Below are positions 60,180-64,000 of a stretch of DNA of 64,000 nucleotides, in pieces (within the stretch, counting starts at the first letter, position 1; the number at the start of each line of letters is the position of its first letter). Both the position numbers and the translations under genes were made by a program. The stretch is taken from assembly GCF_051201625.1 (NCBI RefSeq), contig NZ_CP179203.1:1-64000 (forward strand), written 5' to 3'. Source of the stretch: Shimia sp051201625 (lineage in GTDB: Bacteria; Pseudomonadota; Alphaproteobacteria; Rhodobacterales; Rhodobacteraceae). The notes under the pieces are model-generated. The model saw nothing but the letters and a program-made list of their open reading frames with translations. It was not told the origin of the DNA and searched no databases.

Positions 60180-62673
60180 AGTCAAGCGTACGAGTAACCT
60201 CTTCTCGCTCAAATATTTCGATGACATCACCGGCACGGACATCCTCATAATTCTCGAACGCCATACCACATTCCTGGCCTGACTGTACTTCCGGAACCTC
60301 GTCCTTAAATCGCTTAAGCGTTTTCAGAGTACCTTCATGGATGACCACGTTATCACGCAATAGACGCACACCAGCAGAGCGACGCGCAACACCTTCTGTC
60401 ACCAAACAACCTGCGACCTTGCCAATGCCTGACACTTTGAACACTTCTTTAATTTCGGCGTAACCGATGAAGTTTTCGCGAATTTCGGCAGAAAGCAACC
60501 CAGACGCTGCAGCCTTCACGTCGTCCACGAGATCATAAATCACGGAATAGTAACGAATTTCGACTCCCTTTTGGTTAGCCGTATTTCGAGCGGATGCGTT
60601 GGCTCTTACGTTGAAGCCCATGATAGGTGCACCGCTGGCTTCAGCCAAGCCAACATCTGTTTCGGTGATTGCGCCAACGCCAGAATGAAGAACTCGAACA
60701 CGCACTTCATCGTTGCCGATTTTCTCCATGGCTTGAACGATAGCCTCAGTCGAACCTTGCACATCAGCCTTTACCAGAATTGGCAGCTCGTCGACGTTTT
60801 GGTCCTCTTTCGCTTTAGCCATCAGCTGTTCTAGAGTTGTAGCCGCACCAGCAGCAGCACGTTTGTCCTTTGCCGCTTGCTCACGATATGCAGCAATCTC
60901 ACGCGCTTGCGCTTCAGTTGCAGTGACATTCAGAACGTCGCCAGCCTCCGGTGTTCCGTTAAGTCCAAGAACTTCTACTGGAACCGAGGGGCCCGCTTCT
61001 TTGACACGTTCCCCCTGATCGTTGATAAGAGCACGGACCTTTCCGTATTGTTCGCCGACAACAAAAATATCACCAAGCCTGAGTGTGCCTTTTTGAACCA
61101 GTACTGTTGCCACTGGTCCACGACCAACATCAAGTTGAGCTTCGATGACCGCGCCTTGAGCAGCACGCTCAGGGTTAGCTTTCAGTTCAAGTATTTCCGA
61201 TTGAAGCGCAATTGCTTCCAATAATGTATCAAGACCTTGGCCAGTAATTGCAGAGACTTCAACATCTTGAACCTCTCCTGACATTTTCTCAACAATCACC
61301 TCATGCTGCAAAAGCTCAGCGCGCACCTGGTCAGGATTGGCTGCAGGCTTATCGATCTTGTTGATCGCAACAATCATTGGGACTTCCGCAGCCTTGGCGT
61401 GATTAATTGCTTCAATCGTTTGGGGCATAACCGAATCATCTGCAGCTACAACTAAAACGACAATGTCAGTAACTTGAGCACCACGCGAACGCATCGATGT
61501 AAAAGCCGCATGGCCGGGTGTATCCAGAAAGCTGAGGGTCACTCCATCACTGGTCTGCACCTGGTAAGCACCAATATGCTGCGTGATTCCACCTGCTTCT
61601 CCCGCAACAACTTTTGCGTCACGAATTGCATCAAGCAGAGATGTTTTACCGTGGTCAACGTGGCCCATAATCGTAATAACAGGCGGCCGAGACAACAGCG
61701 CACCATCATCGTCATCAATATCAGCAATGACGTCTTCCACATCAGCGTCTGACACGCGAACAACCTTGTGGCCAAATTCACTGATGATCAATTCTGCCGT
61801 GTCGGCATCAATCGTCTGGTTTTGCGTTACCATCATACCCATCTTCATGAGCTCTTTGACAACATCTGCGACCCGCTCAGCCATTCGGTTGGCGAGTTCA
61901 CTAACTACAATCGCTTCTGGCAACTGAACGTCTCGGATAACCTTTTCGCGCTCAACGGGGCCGCCCATCGCTTTTTGACGAGCACGCTCTTGTTTACGCT
62001 TCATCGCCGCAAGCGATTTTTGGCGTCCACCTTCGCCAGATAATGCCTGGTTCAATGTCAGCTTACCGGATCGGCGACCATCGTCTCGGCTTTTACCACG
62101 GTTCTGGCGCTGATCCCGATCCCGATCTTGTTTACGCGGTACAGATGCTGGTGCAGTCTTGTTCGCGGGTGCGCGCGAAACTGCTTCCTGCCTCGGTTCG
62201 GCGGCAGCGGCAGCGGCTTCGGCGGCAGCACGCTTCGCAGATTCCTCTACCTCTACGCGCTTGCGCTTTTCTTCTTCAGCTTTTTCTCTTGCGCGATCTT
62301 CGGCCTCACGTTGCTCACGCTCTTTCTCTTCTGCCTCACGGCGACGGCGATCCCGCTCTTCCGCACGCGCCTTTTCTTCGGCCGCACGCTTTGTGACTTC
62401 CTCCGCCTCACGTGCCTTCGCAGCTTGGAGCGCCTTCATGCGACGATCCATTTCTGCGTCAGTAATTCCTGCTGGACGACGCGCGGGATCACCCGACCCT
62501 TGTGAGGAAGATGTACCAGACTTAGGTGCACCAGGTTTTGGAACTACAACACGCTTGCGCTTAGTTTCCACCACGACATTCTTGGTCCGCCCGTGGCTAA
62601 AACTTTGCTTTACATTGCCAGGTCGGCTTCCACCGCGTAGACCCAAGGTCTTTTTACCGTCGTTATCGCTCAT
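60178..62673 (-). CDS. infB: Translation initiation factor IF-2
   Basis: GTPase that places initiator tRNA on the ribosome. The 831 residues have a long charged N-terminal region (about 1-330), an Ala/Glu/Arg-rich coiled stretch around 75-150, an IF2_N module (LPEAIVVSELANRM near 250), and the GTP-binding domain with GHVDHGKTS near 336, FLDTPGHAAFTSMR near 385 and NKID near 440, followed by domains II and IV with SKGxx-type repeats. It overlaps the ylxR stop by four bases, the usual nusA-ylxR-infB order. No anomalies seen. Confidence 0.97.
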   Translation of the reverse strand: MSDNDGKKTLGLRGGSRPGNVKQSFSHGRTKNVVVETKRKRVVVPKPGAPKSGTSSSQGSGDPARRPAGITDAEMDRRMKALQAAKAREAEEVTKRAAEEKARAEERDRRRREAEEKEREQREAEDRAREKAEEEKRKRVEVEESAKRAAAEAAAAAAEPRQEAVSRAPANKTAPASVPRKQDRDRDQRQNRGKSRDDGRRSGKLTLNQALSGEGGRQKSLAAMKRKQERARQKAMGGPVEREKVIRDVQLPEAIVVSELANRMAERVADVVKELMKMGMMVTQNQTIDADTAELIISEFGHKVVRVSDADVEDVIADIDDDDGALLSRPPVITIMGHVDHGKTSLLDAIRDAKVVAGEAGGITQHIGAYQVQTSDGVTLSFLDTPGHAAFTSMRSRGAQVTDIVVLVVAADDSVMPQTIEAINHAKAAEVPMIVAINKIDKPAANPDQVRAELLQHEVIVEKMSGEVQDVEVSAITGQGLDTLLEAIALQSEILELKANPERAAQGAVIEAQLDVGRGPVATVLVQKGTLRLGDIFVVGEQYGKVRALINDQGERVKEAGPSVPVEVLGLNGTPEAGDVLNVTATEAQAREIAAYREQAAKDKRAAAGAATTLEQLMAKAKEDQNVDELPILVKADVQGSTEAIVQAMEKIGNDEVRVRVLHSGVGAITETDVGLAEASGAPIMGFNVRANASARNTANQKGVEIRYYSVIYDLVDDVKAAASGLLSAEIRENFIGYAEIKEVFKVSGIGKVAGCLVTEGVARRSAGVRLLRDNVVIHEGTLKTLKRFKDEVPEVQSGQECGMAFENYEDVRAGDVIEIFEREEVTRTLD

Positions 62674-63302
62674 CTAGCTGTCTTTTCCTTCCCGAGAGCC
62701 GCTGCCCCCGTAATTCCGCGTACGCCTTTTAATCTTTGGGCTTCCTCTACAACACGTAGAGCGAGTCCACCAGACGCAAGCGCACCATGTATCACAGTTT
62801 GTCGCCCAAATGCCAAACCCAATTCGTCTGAGGTTAGCCAGTCTATGTATTTGCTGCCATCGGACGGCCACAATTTGCTTTTTCCACGTTCTGAACCGTC
62901 ACTTGCCTGCAGGAGGATTCGCATCTGATCCTTAGCAATCCAATCCTTCACTTTTTCAAAGCCGGCGATTGCATGACCAGATTTACGAGCAAGGCTGATT
63001 AAGTCTACAACTCTGCGCGCTAATTGCCGCTCTACCTCGTTTACTAATTCAAGGGGAACGGAAACCTTTGCTCTTGCAGATCGAGAAAATAACCCCTTCT
63101 CAGAGGCTTTAACCAACGCTGATCGCTCCGCACTCACCCACATTCCACGACCAGGAAGCTTACCCAAAATATCCGGTACGACATGTAATTGTGGCCCAAT
63201 TACAAAACGAACCATTCCAGTACATGACGCAACTTCGCCTGTCACGATGCACTTTCGGTCTGGCTCCCCATCCCGATCTTTGGATCGACTTCCACGTCCC
63301 AT
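62670..63302 (-). CDS. YlxR-domain RNA-binding protein with L7Ae-like C-terminal domain
   Basis: A 210-residue protein. The N-terminal 90 residues match the YlxR (DUF448) domain: RKCIVTGEVASCTGMVRFV and GKLPGRGMWVSAERSAL. Residues 95-200 resemble L7Ae/L30e: VDLISLARKSGHAIAGFEKVKDWI, with Gly and Lys of the RNA-binding surface. Such fused proteins occur in alphaproteobacteria between nusA and infB. I prefer the ATG at 63302 over a TTG two codons upstream. Its role in translation or RNase P-related control is not proven here. Confidence 0.85.
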   Translation of the reverse strand: MGRGSRSKDRDGEPDRKCIVTGEVASCTGMVRFVIGPQLHVVPDILGKLPGRGMWVSAERSALVKASEKGLFSRSARAKVSVPLELVNEVERQLARRVVDLISLARKSGHAIAGFEKVKDWIAKDQMRILLQASDGSERGKSKLWPSDGSKYIDWLTSDELGLAFGRQTVIHGALASGGLALRVVEEAQRLKGVRGITGAAALGKEKTAR

Positions 63303-63325
63303 TTCCAAAGCCTCGGAGCCTGAGA

Positions 63326-64000
63326 TCAGGCTCCGGCCTCCTGTCCGCCAGCTTCACCACCCTCGTTTGCAGTATCGTCCTCTTTCACCAAGTCAGCTGG
63401 GTCAACCCAACCAAGTACAATCCGGGCCGTCATTACCATATTTTGAGCTTCTTCTAAGCTCAGATCAAATGGTTCCAGAATACCATCATCTTTGACCCGT
63501 TCGCCTTCGACAGTTGTCCAACCCCCAGCGAGCTCCCAATCTGCGCAGGTTGCGAACTCCTCTAAATTCAACACCCCATCTTTTGCAAGGGCTTCGATCA
63601 TTTGAGGTGTTAGGCCCTCAAATTCCACCAGGCTGTCTTCTACACCGAGCGCCTTGGCTGCCTCTAGAGCGGCACGATTTTGAGCTGCGATATAATCACG
63701 AGCCCGAGCTTGAAGCTCACTCGCGGTATCGTCATCAACTCCATCAATAACCAATAATTCGTCAAGCTCGACATACGCAACCTCTTCAAGGTTAGTGAAG
63801 CCTTCGGAGACCAAAAGTTGAGCAAAGAACTCGTCCAAATCAAGCGTTTCCATAAACAACTGCGTACGTTCTTCAAACTCTTTCTGACGGCGCTCAGATT
63901 CCTCAGCCTCAGTCATAATATCGATGTCCAACGCTGTGAGTTGGGACGCAAGCCGTACATTTTGACCACGGCGACCAATTGCCAAAGAAAGCTGCTCATC
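63326..64000 (-). CDS. nusA: Transcription factor NusA, C-terminal part (gene runs off the window)
   Basis: Transcription elongation, pausing and antitermination factor. The frame is open at the window edge (codons DEQLSLAIGRRGQNVRLAS; the 5' portion lies beyond 64000). The visible part includes the end of the KH2 domain (AIGRRGQNVRLA) and two C-terminal helix-hairpin-helix-like acidic repeats (FTNLEEVAYVELDELLVIDGVDDDTASELQARARDYI and PQMIEALAKDGVLNLEEFATCADWELAGG by their main residues), ending GGQEAGA. The gene continues upstream with its N-terminal domain outside this window; ylxR follows 23 bases after the stop. Confidence 0.9.
   Translation of the reverse strand, partial: DEQLSLAIGRRGQNVRLASQLTALDIDIMTEAEESERRQKEFEERTQLFMETLDLDEFFAQLLVSEGFTNLEEVAYVELDELLVIDGVDDDTASELQARARDYIAAQNRAALEAAKALGVEDSLVEFEGLTPQMIEALAKDGVLNLEEFATCADWELAGGWTTVEGERVKDDGILEPFDLSLEEAQNMVMTARIVLGWVDPADLVKEDDTANEGGEAGGQEAGA

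Noticed and set aside
60067..60282. 71-codon frame over the mutT terminator and infB end
   Set aside because: It crosses a strong terminator and is antisense to infB.

Overview
The window is chromosomal DNA from an alphaproteobacterium, most likely a marine member of the Rhodobacterales (Roseobacter-type) with moderate base composition (about half G+C by eye). The evidence is the dnaA-dnaN-recF-gyrB replication block, the secA / parvulin / argJ / mutT group, a short alphaproteobacterial NrnC-type exonuclease next to kdsD-lptC-lptA-lptB-hpf-ptsN, an alphaproteobacterial RpoH promoter before dnaK, and FnrL-type operators. No genus can be named from this alone.

Layout. 1-6.8 kb: dnaA, dnaN, recF, gyrB; recF has no ATG/GTG/TTG at the right place and appears to start at ATT behind a perfect Shine-Dalgarno sequence. 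6.8-12.5 kb: a decayed spacer, then an RpiR-type regulator with a nitrilase-family amidase, a DadA-like oxidase and an EamA exporter. 12.5-18.1 kb (minus strand): an FNR-box-controlled polytopic membrane protein, a nitroreductase, and a heme d1 remnant (small membrane protein, nirN, nirJ and the C-terminal stump of a siroheme decarboxylase gene). 18.7-23.6 kb: glmS, manC and ugd for sugar nucleotides. 23.9-28.6 kb (minus): a nos remnant (apbE/nosX, nosL, nosY and a nosF that lost its Walker A region) ending abruptly at a decayed IS3-type element; beyond the element lie a small cysteine-rich membrane protein gene and a perfect FNR/NnrR-type box. 28.8-35.7 kb: PaaX-type regulator, a kinase-like protein, nrnC, kdsD, lptCAB, hpf, ptsN. 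35.7-47.3 kb: a surface-polysaccharide block (sulfotransferase, four glycosyltransferases, galU, a UDP-glucuronate epimerase, kdsB, cysQ, ABC-2 permease). 47.6-50.9 kb: dnaK-dnaJ. 51-54.4 kb: amino-acid-type binding protein, a PstS-OmpA fusion and a small secreted protein. 54.5-60 kb: secA, parvulin, argJ, mutT. 60.2-64 kb: infB, ylxR and the 3' part of nusA.

How the genes work together. GlmS, ManC, GalU, Ugd and the epimerase supply amino-sugar, GDP-mannose, UDP-glucose, UDP-glucuronate and probably UDP-galacturonate; KdsD and KdsB supply Kdo; the glycosyltransferases and sulfotransferase would build a sulfated polysaccharide, with CysQ removing the PAP by-product, and LptCAB moves lipopolysaccharide. 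The most unusual story is denitrification: pieces of the heme d1 (nir) and nitrous oxide reductase (nos) maturation clusters sit about 6 kb apart, each cut at its upstream end, with nirS, nirDLGH, nosR, nosZ and nosD not present in this window. This suggests deletion or IS-mediated rearrangement, leaving either relics or two halves of clusters located elsewhere. I found no tRNA, rRNA, CRISPR array or prophage, and I did not find a clearly new multi-gene system.
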